Assembly: GCA_029378245.1 (NCBI GenBank)
Contig: JARKIF010000009.1
Coordinates: 1,302,001 to 1,366,000 of the forward strand
Length of the DNA stretch: 64,000 bases
Direction of reading: 5' to 3'
Source of the DNA: Roridomyces roridus
Lineage: Eukaryota > Basidiomycota > Agaricomycetes > Agaricales > Mycenaceae
Made by a program: the position numbers and the translations under genes. Positions 32,786 to 43,978 of this stretch are shown here, one piece after another; position 1 is the first letter of the stretch, and each line of letters begins with the position of its first letter. The notes beneath the pieces were generated by a model. The model was not told the origin of the DNA and did not search any database. It saw only the letters and a list, made by a program, of their open reading frames with translations.

Positions 32786-33910
32786 ATGGCCACCTCTCAG
32801 GTTAGTACTCATTCCTAAAGTCTCCCTTTCTCCCATTAATCCTCCGACCACGCGATCAGCATTACCTCTGGGCGTCGGGCCATTTCCTCCTCCTCATCTC
32901 CTCGCTCCGATATTTTGTCGCATGGGCCATGTTCAGGAGCGTGTCTTCGTGGTGGTACAAAGGTTCGTCCGGCATACTTCCTGCCCGCCCAGTCTCCGTA
33001 CCGACCTCCTCGCCTTGCAGCGAGTTTCACTGGTGCCCTCGTCAGCTACGCGATTGTTTGCCAGTAAGAGCCATTCTACTGTATATTTTGCCTCCCGAGT
33101 CTCAAATTTTTTTGCAGAAAGTCCTTGGGCGTGCGTACTTCCTCGTTTTGCCGCGTGTCCGATGTTGATCAATTCTCCGCAGACTCCCCAACCGTCTGCG
33201 GCTTTCATACGTCGCGCCATGCTTGACGAGGTGAGTCTCTTTTTGTTCTGCTTATATTTGGCTTTCAAACGCGTGCTATCACAGAATGTTCAATATTTCC
33301 TTCTGGCTTTCTTCTGGTGGTCTTCCAAGCCTATTGCTAGTAAATCCTCTCTTTGCCCACCAGACACTCGGACTGATCTGTCCAGTTACTCTCTTCCCAT
33401 ACGCGATTTTCTCTCTCTTCCACGCGCTCACCTTTGCTCGCACCACGTTGATGCCGCAATTCCTCCCGCCTGGTCCCCCCGCTTCGGCTGGTGGCGCGCC
33501 TACTCCCCACCCGATGGCTAAACGCCTCCAGCAGTGGGTCAAAGGTGTGTTCCGAGACTTGATGAATTGTTCCAGCTTGACGCCGTCCATCAGCCAACTA
33601 TGACACTGCGATGAGAGTCGTCGCATACACCGAGCTCGTCATTTTCATCCGCGTACTGCTTGGAGCCGTCACTTTCCAGAACTCGCTGCTCTCTCCGATC
33701 ATCTTCGCCCACTTTTTGCGCCAGCGCTACTACCAGTCCGCCTTTACTCGCGAATCTATCGGTTCGGTGACGGCGCGCATTGACGGGTTTGTGCGCAAGC
33801 CTGGCAACCCGCCCGTCGTTATCAAGATTTGGGAGAATGTGCAGATGCTGATCAGCCGCTGGGTTGGGACCACTTTGACGCCGAATGCTGACGCGGGGGC
33901 TGCCAGATGA
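32786..33910 (+). CDS. TMEM33/Pom33/Tts1-family ER-nuclear envelope protein
   Basis: The start ATG at 32786 (MATSQ) is followed by an intron and HYLWASGHFLLLISSLRYFV. Further exons give four to five hydrophobic spans (NVQYFLLAFFWWSSKPI, FAIFSLFHALTFARTTLMP, MRVVAYTELVIFIRVLLGAV) and conserved blocks SLLSPIIFAHFLRQRYYQSA and FTRESIGSVTARIDGFV, with RKPGNPPVVIKIWE near the end. The 'P...FAHFLR.RY..S..T' motif is diagnostic of the TMEM33 family, which shapes tubular ER and helps place nuclear pores (yeast Pom33, fission yeast Tts1). Stop at 33910. It is divergent from the first PTH2 copy, 106 bp apart. Confidence 0.85.
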
Positions 33911-34021
33911 CGGACGTTGTAAACTCTCTCTCTCAAAAGCGAATAGATTGACTTGTCATTGATTTACGCGCTGAATGCTATTATGGCTTGTGATGCTTGT
34001 ATGACGACGGTGGAGCCCACC

Positions 34022-34029
34022 ATATAAAA
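34022..34029 (+). promoter_or_regulatory. TATA box of the small membrane protein gene
   Basis: TATAAAAG lies about 45 bp before the chosen ATG. This fits a TATA box with a very short 5' leader and favours the second of two in-frame ATGs (34043 and 34073). Confidence 0.45.
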
Positions 34030-34072
34030 GCAGCAATTTTCTATGAGCAAGTCTGAGCAAGTCTCAAACACA

Positions 34073-34415
34073 ATGGCCCCAGCAAGCATACCTTCCGCGC
34101 TATCACAGTTCTTCAACTCCATCCTCGGAGTGTTCTACTCACTCATCAACTCCATACTCGCCGTCTTCCAGGCGATATTCCTACTTGGCAAAGACATTGT
34201 TACGAGCGGAATACAGTTGGGGACAAGTCTAGTCACATTGGCGCTGGATTTACTGCAAGGAGTCTGGGGTTTCGTCGCTGGTATGCATGTTTTATTCAGA
34301 ACGCGGCATTGTTGTGACCCAGATTTTAGCGAATTTCCTGGTGTTGCTGGTTGTCGGCGGAGGATATTATTACTATACAACCACGCAGAAAGGGAAGGGA
34401 AAGCGTAGGGCATAG
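34073..34415 (+). CDS. Small membrane protein of unknown function
   Basis: The likely start is 34073 (MAPASIPSALSQFFNSILGV); an in-frame ATG 30 bp upstream is also possible. One intron near 34281-34328 joins GVWGFVA to ANFLVLLVVGGGYYYYTTTQ, ending GKGKRRA* at 34415. Three hydrophobic segments and a basic tail suggest a small integral membrane protein of about 95 residues, a type common in Agaricomycetes. I do not know its role. TATAAAAG at 34022-34029 is a good TATA box. Confidence 0.65.
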
Positions 34416-34530
34416 TAGGATTTACAACCAGCCAGAAGGGGAACGGCAATGTAGGAACGTGCAAGATGTAAAGTGAATTGATCCGGGAACACAAGCACAA
34501 AGCTGGCCAGGTTTTGTTTCTGCGCGCTGG

Positions 34531-36826
34531 ATGGGGTCTCGCATTCCTGTTCCAACCCACTCGTCTCCTTCCCATAATACCCAATCTGCGCCTCAGCAGT
34601 CCACATTCTCTCCCGTCCCCTTCCCCCAGGAACGCTCCATGTCTACCTTATCCAGCCAGGCTTTCCCGACCTCCGTGTCCGAGACCCGGAAGAAGCAGTC
34701 CAAGAGAGATGAGGTATGCGTTCATCTTATAGGCATTCTCTCGCATTAACCTTTGGAATTTCCCCTGCAGGCTATCCGTAAAAAGATAGAGTCGGAGCTT
34801 TCGCGCAAGCGCACCATTTCGACTACGAACAGCATGCGTAGTGGGAAGCGCGGTAGCAGGATCGCGGCGGCCAAAGGCACTGTCGCTGCGTTGCGGCCTA
34901 GCCCTGCCTTGACGGTCCCTGAAAACATCACTGTCGCGGAAGCGAGTCAGTTGTGTGCGGCCAAGAGAACCGACTGCGTGCTCGTGGTCGATGACGAAGA
35001 AGGTCTCAGCGGCATCTTCACCGCCAAGGATATGGCCTATCGTGTATGTCGTTGCGATTCTACAATGCCAACTTTTATTTACAATATCCAGGTCACGGCT
35101 GACGGTCTGGACCCCCACACCACCCCGGTTCACCAAATCATGACCAGGAACCCTATGGTCACTCGGGACACGACCTAGTGCGACGGAGGCCTTGCAGCTG
35201 ATGGTCTCGAAACATTTCCGGCATCTGGTACGACGCGTCGTTTTTCTATGGTATCGCTGAAATAACGTGTGCCAGCCTGTCTGCAACGAGGAGGGCAACG
35301 TCGTCGGTCTTCTGGATATCACCAAGGTTTTCCACGAAGCCCTGGGCAAGGTTGAGCGCAGCTCGGCTGCATCGGAACAATTGTTTGCCGCCATGGCTGG
35401 TGTGCAGTCGGAACTCGGCTCGGCCGGCTCGAACCCTCAGGCTGCTGCGATGCTGGCGTGGGCCGAAAAGCTTCGCGAGAAGACTGCTCTCCCTGACCTT
35501 ACGACCGTTATGGATGTGCGATCACACCCCGGCCACTGTCGGTCCAAAGACGACCGTCCGAGAGGCGGCGCGCCTCATGAAGGAGAGGAGGACTACCGCC
35601 GTCTGTGTGATGGAAAGCGTCGCTCCTTCTTCCCCCGGTCTCCCGCATGTCGAAAAGATTGCTGGCATTTTCACGAGCAAGGATGTCGTCCTGCGAGTTA
35701 TTGCTGCAGGGCTGGATGCGGGCAGATGCAGCGTCGTTCGCGTCATGACTCCTCATCCCGACACCGCTCCGCCCACCATGACCGTCCACGATGCCTTGAA
35801 AAAGATGCACAACTGGACATTACCTCAATTTGCCCGTCGTCGAGGAAGATGGGCGTTTGTCCGCCATTATTGATGTGCTGACGCTGACTTACTGCGACAT
35901 TGGAACAAGTACGTAGCATTTTTTGTCTACTTTCCTGGCTAAATCCATCTCTCAGATGAACGCTGTGACATCTAACGACAATACGACCTCCGAGGGCGAA
36001 GGCGGACCCATGTGGGGCCGATTCTTTGATTCTATTGGAAACGACGACAACGACTCTTATGTTTCTGGGTTCCGCGCCACTCCAGACATACACTCCATCG
36101 GCCTCCATGAGCCATCTCCGCCAGCCACAGTCTCCTCAATCGGAGGTGCACCCCAACGACTCTGCTTCGGTCATCGACGACGAGCCGTCTGTGGGCGGGT
36201 ATGGTGGTCGTCCCGGGATTCCTTCCATTACTGGGATTGCACCCCCGGTCGACGATGGAACCTATGTGTTCAAGTTCCGCACGCCGAGTGGGCGTACTCA
36301 CAGGTTCCAAGCTCGCCACGACAATGTCGAGCACCTGCGCGAAATTGTGGCTGGCAAATTGGCGACGGACCCCTTCTTCACGGATTTCAAATCGACTTCT
36401 GACCCGGCAGTCATTCCCGACCCCATCGACTTCCATTTGTCGTACACGGACACAGACGGCGACAGCGTATTTGTGACGTCGGACACGGATGTTGTCGACG
36501 CTGTTCGTATGGCGAGGGGTTCCGGTGCGGACCGTGTTGTGCTCGTGATTCATGGCGGCAAGGGATGGGGACAGACCGAGACCAAGGCTGAGCCTGAGCC
36601 TGAGCCTGTTGCTGCTCCTGCTCCGGTAGCGCCGCCCCCGGCTCCCTTGGTGGAAGCAGAGCAAATCAAGGCTGTATTGCTCGAGGAGCGTGCCATTCCC
36701 CCGCAAAAGATACCCGACGATGTGATGGGGATTCCAAAGGACATGTTGCTGCCTGCGAGTATCGTGGCGCTCGCTGTGGCCATTGTGGGCGTTTTCGCTG
36801 TTTCCAGAATGTCTTCGCGATATTAG
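34531..36826 (+). CDS. Four-CBS plus PB1 domain protein with C-terminal membrane tail, frame interrupted
   Basis: The start is taken at 34531 (MGSRIPVPTHSSPSHNTQSA), with an internal Met at 34639. After FPTSVSETRKKQSKRDEAIR come CBS repeats: PSPALTVPENITVAEA, TDCVLVVDDEEGLSGIFTAK, VHQIMTRNPMVTRDT, GNVVGLLDITKVFHEALGK, VGPKTTVREAARLMKERRT, KIAGIFTSKDVVLRVIAAG, and VRVMTPHPDTAPPTMTVHDA. A PB1 domain follows (YVFKFRTPSGRTHRFQ ... LSYTDTDGDSVFVTSDTD). The tail holds one membrane span (DMLLPASIVALAVAIVGVFA). CBS domains usually bind adenosine nucleotides. The fission yeast relative is a CBS/PB1 protein of unclear role. Four single-base frame breaks are inferred, near 35176, 35511-35525, 35810-35817 and 36110-36125. 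Confidence 0.85.
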
Positions 36827-36941
36827 GCTCTTGTTTGGGTGAACAAATAGATACCGTAATAGTGGCTATGCAATGGAACCTAATTTGGAATTTTGATGGC
36901 GCTTGTATGCTTCCGTTCTACGCGAGTCGCGACCTGCAACG

Positions 36942-38419
36942 ATGCCACCCAAGTCTCAGAGAGACGACACACTCTCTGCCTTGGTAACTAGCTCGACCGA
37001 TACTTCTCCTGGTCTCATACCTTGCAGGCCACCCGGATTTTCGCGGTCATGCTTGACGATATTGTCATGGGTCTGCTCTAGTTGCTGGTGTCTTCCCCGT
37101 TTTCGAACAACTCTCCTCAGATGTGACCCTGCAATCCCACCACGAAACCATTCGCACTCGCTCCATATGCAGCGTTTGCAAAACACGGTGGGCTGCGTGT
37201 GCTTTACTTGTTTCAACCTTGATGGAACATGAATGCAGGTGTGGCGCGGGTATTTATTTATTTTCTCCATGCCTGGCGTGCTTTGACTTTGGTTTTCATA
37301 GTGCATACTCCTTCGCATAATCCAGTTGTTCCACCGTCTGCGCTGCCGTCGCGGCCATCGACACCAGCGGCCAATGGCTCGGCAGGAACTGGGACGAGTA
37401 CACCCACGAGCACCAAGGCAGATGGGAGTCTGTACCTTGAATGCGTGCAGTGCTCACGCCAGGTTTGTTCCGTTTTCCTTCGCTCTTACAGTCCAACCCA
37501 CAGTCTGAATCAGATTGCCTCGAATCGATATGCTCCTCATCTCAGCTCGTGTATGGGCCTGTCCACCAGCCGCAGGGGCGCCGTTCGGGCGAGTGCTGCA
37601 AAGTCAAAGTATACCTCCATCTTTTCTCCGTCTTGGGTACTGATTGTCTCAGGCCGTCTTCCGAGGCTGGGGGTCGTTCCACCTCACCCGAAGCTGGTTC
37701 GGAAGATGGTAAAGGAAAGGGCAAATCGAAAGCCAAGAGTAGGTTGCTTCTCGGCAATATCCACTCTTCTGATACCACGCAGACGGGTCTGATCTCAAAC
37801 GCAAACGGGTCAGTTGCTGCTCTTCACGCTGGGCCTCTTTTAAAAAGATTTTCTGTAGCCCGAATCGCCTCAGCTTACGCCGAACAAGAAACAGAAGAAA
37901 CAGGGCGCTACAGGTGCTTGTTTTATTCCTTGTAAGTCGGCCAATACTGAATCATGTCGAGTAGGATCCCCTTTGTCACGTGTCAAGGCCAGCACAGATG
38001 CTTCCAGTCTGCCACCGACGAATGTACGGATCTCTCCTCTCATATCAACGCACATGCTCAATTCTTTGCAACAGGGCCATCATTCACCATCCAAGGTGCC
38101 ATCGAAACTGCGCGACTCGTCGACAGCCTCGTTGGTCGACCGTTCCTTGACGCCTTCTTCTCGGTTCTCTTCCCCGGGTCCTGACAGCCCTGCATCTTCT
38201 CCCTCCTACTCGCTACAGAGCCCCAGTCTGACGGATAAAGGCAATAAAGCCGGTAGAGTTCCGAATATTGCTCCGCCCAAGCCTTCCCCGCCTCGGCCGG
38301 TTGTGGACGATTATCTTCTAGGTCAGTGCTTCCTGGCCATTATAAGGTTCTTTGCTGATGCAATCCCAGACGATGGAGGCGATGAAACTGGTTCATCCAC
38401 GGACACGGACAGTTCTTGA
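36942..38419 (+). CDS. SGF11: SAGA deubiquitination-module subunit Sgf11
   Basis: The start at 36942 gives MPPKSQRDDTLSAL, then the Sgf11 N-terminal helix (ATRIFAVMLDDIVM) and DVTLQSHHETIRTR, a first CxxC (SICSVCKTRC), and the Sgf11-type zinc finger YLECVQCSRQIASNRYAPHL-SSCMGL (C-x2-C-x9-H-x3-C). The C-terminal half is Ser/Pro-rich (SEAGGRSTSPEAG, SPSYSLQSPSLTDKG) and ends GSSTDTDSS* at 38419. Sgf11 docks Ubp8 on the nucleosome to remove ubiquitin from H2B. WDR70 and the SUMO protease in this window are also chromatin-linked, but nothing in the sequence ties them together. Six to seven short introns. Confidence 0.85.
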
Positions 38420-38508
38420 CGGACTAACAACAATCATCTATCTATCTTTATCTACACCCGGCATTTATCCCAATCATTGTAACCTATCCCTCCAATCCAA
38501 CTTTTCTG

Positions 38509-40699
38509 CTAACGGCGACGCGTCGGAAAGAGGGGCCAAATAGCGAACAGAAGTGCTGTCTGGGTAACGGTGATATACGACCAGAAGCGCATACTGAATC
38601 TTGTGACCACGATCCCAGTCATAAATGGAAAGACGGCTGGAAACAATCAGCAAGGGCTGTCGAGATGGAGGAAGAACGCACCGCTACCCGCGCTCCCGGC
38701 CGCAGAGCTGGAACGAGATTAGATTGGGGAAACGAAGGAAGATGAGGGACGTACACGATGGCCATGGCGATCATTTTGACATCTTCGGGCAGCAGATCGT
38801 TGCACAGTTCGAGGATGGCGGGCCAGAGTGGCCCGTAGAACAAACCGACCAGACTACCGGATACGGTGTTTTCAATTTCAGAGTTTATGAACCAGATAAA
38901 GAGTTGCATGGCTAGTGCCACACCGCTGCAAGGAGAGTCGGAATCAGTCTCATTGGCCATTGATCACGACTCACAGGCAACTTTGAACAATGTATTTTCG
39001 GCTTGTGGGCGTAAGTCTTGGCGAGAAGAAGCTCCAAGCAAGTCGTGAAGTAGTCTCCCCAGCCCAGAATCCGGAGGAAACGTAGCCCACGGTATTGGGA
39101 TTCGCGTTACGCTCAGCCAAGAGGTATTGCACGATCTATTCCTCAGCAAGAGATTATCAGGTTAATGCTTGGGCTCACTAGACCCTGTGTTGTAGTTTCG
39201 CTGCAAGTGCTCTTCAGATGACGAGACTAGAGACAAAGAATGGTGCTGACCTGCCGCAATACATCAAGGCAAAGAGAACAAGAGCCCACAGATATGGCAT
39301 CGAGCCAACGCGACGGAATACTTGTGCGAGTATATGAGCTACATGTCTGTGCACTATTAAGAGCACTCACAAGAAGCGCTTGGGCCGGATTGTGGTGAGT
39401 CCACCGGGGATGGAGGAGAATTTTTGGCTTCCAGTGCTTGCCTGCGGTCTAGAGCCCACTCCTGCGCCGTCGGCACGAAAGTGAGTCCGAGAAATACGGC
39501 GCTGACGGCGGCGAGTACCTAGGGTTGCAGGTCAGTGGGAATGATATCGATTCGTCGAGGGGTGAAATTATTTACGAGGGACCCAAAGTAAAAGTGGGCC
39601 CAGGGTAGGCCAACTCCTGCGGTCAGCTGGAAAATGAGAGGCGCGACGACAGCTCCGAGGCCTCGAACAGATGTTAGGCACGAAAGGGATAGTCAAGTGG
39701 AACGTACCCCAAGCGGCGTACGCGTATCCCAGAGGTTTGCTGGGAAGTTCAGCCAAGAAGACATTCCTTGAACAGGGTGAGCCGATTCGGGAGCTGATGC
39801 GGATGAACTCATTACAATGAAGCCGTGAGGATCGACCTGGCCGAAGACAGTACGACATAGGCCACAAACATGATCGGGAGTCCGATCTTTGCGCCCATAA
39901 GGACGAAGAAGATCGGAGGCCCGAAGCTGGCCAATATCACGCAATAATATCGCGCCTGAGTGGGTGACTGTCCAAGGGCATTTGGGGAAATGTGTGACAG
40001 AGCGATGCGAAAGGGTGAGAAGGGAGATATGGCCATTTTAGGGCTGGAAAGATAGAAGCGCCCCAGAAAATTCATCACGGAAGGTACACAAAAAGTACCA
40101 ACGGTAAATCTGGAGTAGACATGAGCGAGATTAGCTGAATCATTGGGACACGCACCCAGTCATAGTAGCTACGAAGAGGAGAGACGAAGTCATGTAGCTC
40201 AGATGGAAAGCAGCCTGGAAATACGGTAGCGCTGTCCCAGTAACTGCCAAATCGTGAATAGAAGCAGGGACGAAGAGAAGCTGTGTCACCTCCGTCCGAC
40301 CATCCATTTAGAAAATACAGGAAAAGAGAACTGGCCAGACGCCATTTGGTGCGGCGCGAGTCCATCAAAGGCCGTTCAAGGTCAAAATACGAGGTACCAC
40401 TGGCTGTAGAATCCACCTGGAGATGCGGTATCGGCATATTTGGAGTGGGTATCATGGTGTCTGGTCGTAGTAAAATTCAGAGAATGGCCAGAGACGTGAG
40501 CATCGGTTATGGGTGAAATGAGGGGCGGCGGGAGCATGTCGTCGGGGTCATCCGCCACGGCACTTTCATTTTGGTTGGGAGCAGGACCGCCGGGCGAGAA
40601 AAGAAGAGGTAGGAGGTTTTGGGGGCGGATGGAGCTGCGACGACGGCCTCGAAGAGCGGAAGTTTCGAAGAATTCTATCGCGTTGGGCTGGAGACTCAT
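38509..40699 (-). CDS. Major-facilitator transporter (Bsc6-like)
   Basis: The start at 40699 gives MSLQPNAIEFFETSALRGRR, a long cytosolic N-terminus, then LASSLFLYFLNGWSDG, VTGTVLPYFQAAFHLSYMTS and SLLFVATMTGFTVGTFCVPSV, a first helix pair with the 'GWxDGxxGxxLP' motif of the fungal Bsc6/FucP-like MFS branch. Later exons add further spans, and the protein ends SMRFWSYITVTQTALLFAIW-PLFPTRRR* at 38509. About nine exons were seen, with 45-55-nt introns. Substrate unknown; relatives are sugar/proton symporter-like. I did not verify every junction, so the exact length is uncertain. Confidence 0.78.
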
Positions 40700-41063
40700 T
40701 TTGGTGCGATAGAGAAGTATTCCACTGTATCGAGCCTTCTTAAAGAACCAGAAAGATACCGTTCGTCCGACAGAGTCCGAGAAAACCAGAGATTAAATTC
40801 GCGAAGTGGAAATTTTCAGCAGGTCAAAAAGATCCGGGAGAACCTCATGCAGAATTTATGGTTTGGTTTTGAATGGCAGAGGGTCGCCGCCGGTCGCGTA
40901 GACATGAATCAGTCCCGTGCAGGAGAGAGATGCGGGCGGATCCAAGGTTTTATTAAGAGAAGGACTTGAAGCGATGGGTATTCTTTACGGAGTGGGCAAG
41001 GGCGTCGGCCATCCACACCGGCCCGGGATGCCGGTCGCTTTCCATTTCGGACATCAATCGGTC
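40700..41063. promoter_or_regulatory. Divergent intergenic region, MFS carrier and second PTH2
   Basis: About 360 bp between two divergent starts, one of the longest gene-free stretches among the paired genes. No clear TATA box or conserved motif was recognised. An open frame on the plus strand here ends near 41108 and may include the true first exon of the PTH2 copy. Confidence 0.4.
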
Positions 41064-41949
41064 ATGGAACCTCCTTCGACTCTGGGTATGCTCACCTCTT
41101 CTCTGTAGGCCGCGGCCTTGACCACTATCCCAGTCGCCGCTGTTGTCGTAATTACTTCCGTTTCGCTGGGTTACTTGGCCGCCCGAGCTAGCAGCGACAC
41201 GAAAATCCAAACCGTTGAGCCGGCCCAGCCTGAACCAGATTCGGATTCTGAAAGCGACGACGATGTGGACGTGTCTGCCTTGAAACCAGCGGACGATTGC
41301 AAGCTAGTGAGTCTCTTTGCCGACGCAGCGGAACGCATGCGATAAAGCGCAGGTGCTGGTCGTCCGGACAGATCTTGGGATGTCAACTGGCAAAATAGCA
41401 GCTCAGTGAGTGCGCGGGTGTATTGTGATGGGCTGGTCTAAGCCTTGCAGATGCTCGTAAGGTCTCGCAGAGCTCTCTGATTGCGCTCGTCTAATATTGA
41501 GCAGCCATGCTACTTTGGCATGCTTCAAAACCCTGAAAGGCAAGAATCCCGCGGTACAGTTCCTGCTATCGCGAAGCAGAGCCGCCGCCTAGTATGCTCC
41601 ACAGCTGCTCCAACGGTGGGCACGCACAGGCTATCCGACGACTACCCTCCGTTTCCCTGATAACGGCGACGCCCTGGAGACATTACAACTGCTCCAAGCG
41701 CAAGCGCAAAGCCTGAATCTCTGCGCACGCTCCATCAAAGACGCGTTCGTGTACTCGTCTGCTTATAACCTCATCTCACTTGACGGTCGACAACAGCGGA
41801 CGAACACAGATCGAAGCAGGCTCGACAACTGTTTTGGGCGTTGCAGGTTTGTTGCAAGGTTTTATTATTTGAATATTAAACGAGGAAAAACTGTAGGGCC
41901 GAGCCTGCTTGTCGAGCAGTTAACGGAGGGGCTGGTGGGGCTGGAATAG
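41064..41949 (+). CDS. Peptidyl-tRNA hydrolase 2, second paralog
   Basis: A second, diverged Pth2. An N-terminal anchor (TTIPVAAVVVITSVSLGYLA), an acidic linker (PEPDSDSESDDDVDVS), then VLVVRTDLGMSTGKIAA, QCSHATLACFKTLKG, LLQRWARTGYPTTTLR, LQLLQAQAQSLNLCARSIKD, AGRTQIEAGSTTVLGVAG and a tail PSLLVEQLTEGLVGLE* (stop 41949). QCSHA needs a 6-nt microexon (41451-41456). The tail needs a last intron (about 41851-41898) that begins GTTTGT and ends CTGTAG. The GRTQI block is kept here but missing from the first copy. The first exon is uncertain: ATG 41064 is one base out of frame across the intron ending CTGTAG at about 41109, so either another start is used or there is an indel. Confidence 0.78.
41451..41456 (+). 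other. 6-nt microexon in the second PTH2 copy
   Basis: The sequence is ATGCTC, between introns 41406-41450 (GTGAGT...TTGCAG) and 41457-41504 (GTAAGG...GAGCAG, branch CTAAT). Joined codons CA|A TGC TC|C CAT give Q-C-S-H. Position, phase and size equal those of the microexon in the other copy. Confidence 0.88.
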
Positions 41950-42132
41950 TTGGTTGGAAAAAGAGAGGGTGATCGGGTGCCTAGTTAGGTTGTATATGCA
42001 CCAAACATTGACGAGTTAGCGACTGCCAAACGACCGCTACCGTCACGTACGGTTAATTTCGACCGTATCGTTCAGCACAGCTACACACTCTTTCAGTTCA
42101 TTCGCAGGTCGAACTGACCACTTTCATTACCC

Positions 42133-43693
42133 ATGCCTTCCGAACCCTTCGCCGCCGCTCCCCAGGAGTTCAAGGACCACAGTTTCGACGAAGAATCCGC
42201 CTTCTCCTCTCCATACTGCACCAACCACACGACACCAGACATTCACTGTCGATGCACCCCGCGATTCATCCTATGCCCACTTTCCGTCAAAGAACCTCGA
42301 CGACGGCGACCTCGCACCCGTAGCATATCCGCCACCGCCTCCAGAGAAGAGATTGACGGCTTGGGATTCTGGCAAAAGGCAAGCCTGGCCCGTCTCAAGC
42401 CAACTGTGGCCAGCTTCTAATCTCCACTGCAGATACTACCCGAGTCGATGGCGTGTCGGCTATATGTCCTCACGGTGCTCATCGAAACGACAATAGACCT
42501 GGCAATCGAGGGCGAACTGCTCATACAGGTCAACCGGCATACGCTGGCAGGAGAACAGGGAGACCACGAAATGCCTGTCTATCTCGCAATATTTGTGCTT
42601 GCACAGTGCGTCCCAATACTTACTTCCTCTTCAATTCTTTGACACTATGCATCTCAGCGTCTTCCAGTTTGCCATGGCCGTAGACGCTGTTTATGCACGA
42701 AATACACTCCAGTTCTTCGCTCTCACGTGCGTCCCCGTATTGTGCATATTGCGTTTAAGCCAACTCTGCACACAGATTATTCAATGCTCTATTCCTGGTA
42801 TACGCCATCATCCAAATTGGCGAAATCCGCGACTTGAATCTCAAGACGAGCGGACACATCCCAGTCAACGCACTCACCACCATCATCCCCATCGTCATCG
42901 CTATAGCCGAAATTGCATATGTCGGTCTGGGCTGGAAGATATACAACGAGTTTGGATGGAGCGTCTACAAATTCTTGGGGGCCGACCGACAAATCAAGAA
43001 GATGTACGCCAACTTCAAATCTACGAATGCTTGGTCAAGTTTGATGTCTTCTTCTGGGTCGGGTTCTCGGTCGGTCTTTTGGTCCTTGGCATGCGGCTTC
43101 TTTACTGACCAGGACCTAGGTCCAATTCATCTTCCTGGTGCTCGTCGACCACAACTGGGAATACTACATTACCTGTGCAGCACTCCCCTTGTCTCTCTTC
43201 CTGCTGGTCGAGGGTCACCTTGCAGCCCGGCACGAGAGCAAGATGATGATGTACACTTTCATGACGGGATGCGTCGGAGCCATGGTCTATTTTGTATACA
43301 AGGTCCGTCCTCTCCTTTCTTCGCGGCCCTCGACTAACCCTATCTACAGCTGCAAAAGGTCATCAGGCACAAAGATGACCCCGAGTTCTTTCCTGTATGG
43401 AAAACACTCACCGTGTTTTGTATGTGTCTCCTTGGCTTCTGGTCTGGGCCCTGCTGACTCTCCGCAGCTGTGATTGCGATTATCCTATTGATCGCGACAT
43501 CCATATTCTCCTTGATTCTGCTACAAAACTTTGGCCGAGGGTTAAAAAACTCGTGTAAGTTCTCTGCTTTCCCGACTAGCCACCGCTCATGTTTGAAATA
43601 GTGGCCAAGAGCACTATGGGGCATAACCGATTTGCATCGCAGCATCATCGACGAGCAGCTAGCCAAAACCCATACCGCATGAGTATCAACTAG
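42133..43693 (+). CDS. UPF0658-type Golgi membrane protein
   Basis: A multi-span membrane protein, start 42133 (MPSEPFAAAPQEFKDHSFDE), stop 43693. Core blocks are ILPESMACRLYVLTVLIETT, IDLAIEGELLIQV, YLAIFVLAQVFQFAMAVDAV-YARNTLQ, IIPIVIAIAEIAYVGLGWKI, ADRQIKKMYANFQIYECLVK, FDVFFWVGFSVQFIFLVLV and FSVIAIILLIATSIFSLILL. They match the fission yeast UPF0658 family (Golgi membrane, function unknown). The first intron (42379-42432) begins GC rather than GT (AAG|GCAAGC). The N-terminal exon is ambiguous: a second frame downstream of PYC also looks coding (Pro-rich YPPPPPEKR), so one more indel may sit there. Confidence 0.75.
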
Positions 43694-43978
43694 CACGCCG
43701 TTCTCTCTCATCTTGCATCGCAAACTTACAGTACATTTACTTTCCTCGGGAGGTGTACGCAGCGCGCATACCACCTCCACCTGCATTTGTATGTATCATC
43801 ATCAAATCTATCATAATTTGGAGATTCTTCGACACCATTTGGGTCAATAACAAGATAAGTACAAGAATGAACGTGTCGACTACCAGGTTCAGTTCACCGA
43901 GGAGGGTAAGTAACTAAGAGTAAGAGCCTCGGCCTCGCGAGAATAAATTATGTCTGTCTGATTCAACCAGTGTCCTTC

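Noticed and set aside
2334..41350. Repeated start 'GT[GA]AGTCTCTTT' in several introns (near 2334, 16310, 33231, 41308) as possible introner elements
   Set aside because: Similarity stops after the first dozen bases; the rest of each intron is unrelated. It is an extended 5' splice-site preference at most.
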